DNA from: Rhizopus sp. PT2906
Lineage: Eukaryota; Mucoromycota; Mucoromycetes; Mucorales; Rhizopodaceae
Length of the DNA: 20,726 nt
Direction: 5' to 3'
Assembly: GCA_025529335.1 (NCBI GenBank)
Contig: JAMYHX010000622.1
Span: 1-20,726, forward strand
The translations under genes and the position numbers were made by a program. The notes under the pieces were generated by a model that did not search any database, had not been told where the DNA came from, and saw only the letters and a program-made list of their open reading frames with translations. This document shows positions 19,605-20,726 of the stretch, in pieces (within the stretch, counting starts at the first letter, position 1; every line of letters begins with the position of its first letter).

Positions 19605-20024
19605 TTAGAAGCCAGCCCAAGCAGGAGCACAGTTACTCCAGCTTCTTGAAGATTGACGAAGCTCCCACTTTCCATTTGACCAATCACTAGCTCTTACAGA
19701 AATATTATGAGCGCCACAAGTAGCTTTGCTTCTGTTCCAGGAAACGTGGTAGTCAGCATTGTTTACACGAATATCAGCAGTTACCAAGTTATCAGACTCT
19801 CTGAAGGTGCATTTGCCTTTATACTTGATGTCGGCATTAATGACCATAGCAACCTGGCAATCAGCATGATCTCTACCATCAGTTTGTATGAAGATTGAAG
19901 CTATATCCTTGGTACCATTGAGAATGTGTCCTTGTTCAGCATCAAAAATAGTACAGCAGACGCGTGCATATGCGCTTGCAGTGTAGAGAGCCAAAGTAAA
20001 GAGTAATGCTTGAAGGAATTTCAT
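19605..20024 (-). CDS. Small secreted cysteine-containing protein, function unknown
   Basis: A single intron-free frame of 139 aa. The N-terminus MKFLQALLFTLALYTASA is a clear signal peptide, with cleavage expected near residues 18-20. The mature part has six Cys (VCC, ADC, GKC, ATC and SNC), an even number suited to disulphides, and three N-glycosylation sequons (NGT, NRS, NIS). It looks like a compact beta-rich extracellular protein, with alternating polar and hydrophobic residues such as VTADIRVNNADYHVSW. No family was recognised; a role in the cell wall, adhesion or as an effector is speculation. The start is well defined because the signal peptide begins at the first Met, and a TATA-like element lies about 45 nt upstream. 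The gene is convergent with the methyltransferase. Confidence 0.82.
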   Translation of the reverse strand: MKFLQALLFTLALYTASAYARVCCTIFDAEQGHILNGTKDIASIFIQTDGRDHADCQVAMVINADIKYKGKCTFRESDNLVTADIRVNNADYHVSWNRSKATCGAHNISVRASDWSNGKWELRQSSRSWSNCAPAWAGF

Positions 20025-20065
20025 CTTGAAAGTTGTAGTCCTCTCGCAAGTGAAATAAATGTCCC

Positions 20066-20075
20066 TTTATATATA
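20066..20075 (-). promoter_or_regulatory. TATA box of the secreted-protein gene
   Basis: On the minus strand TATATATAAA, 42-51 nt upstream of the start codon, followed by a short leader. Proximity and match to consensus support it. Confidence 0.6.
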
Positions 20076-20726
20076 CTTGTATATGAGTTCAAGAAAAGCA
20101 AAAAGGTTAGACAAAATGACATGTATCCTCTTATTACTTGTTGTAAGGTACACTTCTTTAATCTGTACTACCAAATCACATCATATTTCCAAAACATTGT
20201 TTAACATTAACATTATGCTAAAATAAATTATGTTTCAAACCATTGAAGCGATTGGTAATAGACCAGGTACCAGCTGAGCATACAAGAGACATGGAGAAAG
20301 GGTGATTAATATCATTCATAGTGTTTCATTTTAATAGAATGACATTTGATTAATAGACCTTAAAGACAGCAAAGAATGTATTGCGTATGTAAAAAAGCAT
20401 GACTGTCTGAATTGTTTGAAGAAAGACATACTTTCAAGACAGAAATTGATATCAGTTAAACATATGTTCATTGAGAACTAATATTGACTATCCTGAGACA
20501 GTATCATTTTGCACTTTTTTGATAAATCCTTTACCTTAATTTATCCCAGCAGCAAAATATGAATAAGCAAATTGTTATAGTAATAAAAAAGAGAATCATC
20601 CAATTAGGAAGCGTTTAAATGATTAAAAACCTTATTATACATAGAACATAATACTGTTTTATTAAAAATAAATTTCATAAAGAGGATAAAATTATGACGT
20701 GTATGAAAAAAATAATTGGCGCATAT
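20076..20726. other. Right-end stretch, no gene recognised
   Basis: About 650 bp of AT-rich DNA. No open frame of note and no family motif. It would contain the upstream promoter of the secreted-protein gene; an ATTGG (CCAAT-type) string occurs near 20250. Confidence 0.5.

Noticed and set aside
1..20726. CRISPR array, rRNA or prokaryote-type operon
   Set aside because: No regularly spaced repeats or rRNA signatures were seen, and the splicing pattern is eukaryotic throughout.

Overview
The window looks like nuclear DNA of a filamentous, early-diverging fungus, most likely Mucoromycota (Mucor/Rhizopus type). The grounds are AT-rich DNA, genes split by many introns of about 44-60 nt with GTAAGT-like donors and CTAAC-like branch sites, long T/CT tracts just upstream of start codons, and protein families typical of that group. 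The species cannot be named from the sequence. All gene models were spliced by hand from reading frame and splice signals.

Layout, left to right. Positions 1-300 (-) hold a decayed Helitron Rep/helicase fragment running off the left edge. Next are an IZH3-type PAQR membrane protein (740-2162, -), about 2 kb of non-coding DNA with possible gene debris, a four-CBS-domain protein (4250-5321, +), and the mitochondrial F1-ATPase assembly factor ATP12 (5326-6366, -). The stop codons of the last two are only 4 bp apart. Divergent from ATP12 is an SDS3-like subunit of the Sin3 histone deacetylase complex (7244-8296, +).

Positions 8.3-13.0 kb are an accessory, relic-rich stretch. It contains a broken tyrosine recombinase of Crypton/DIRS type, at least two further decayed coding segments of unknown identity, an 11-bp inverted repeat and a G-run cluster. 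Gene-dense sequence then resumes with a sugar (hexose) transporter (13019-14857, +) convergent with a cAMP-dependent protein kinase catalytic subunit (14996-16372, -). After about 1.8 kb without a recognisable gene come a seven-exon SAM-dependent methyltransferase with a possible acylated N-terminus (18180-19475, +) and a small secreted cysteine-containing protein (19605-20024, -). The last 700 bp hold nothing I can call.

The genes do not form an operon-like system. They are housekeeping or signalling genes in a typical fungal arrangement with convergent pairs sharing short 3' spaces. The most notable observation is in the SDS3-like gene: its fourth intron is a near-perfect U12-type AT-AC intron (7913-7982), a minor-spliceosome intron class rarely seen in fungi. 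No CRISPR array, rRNA, convincing tRNA or clearly new defence or biosynthetic system was found.
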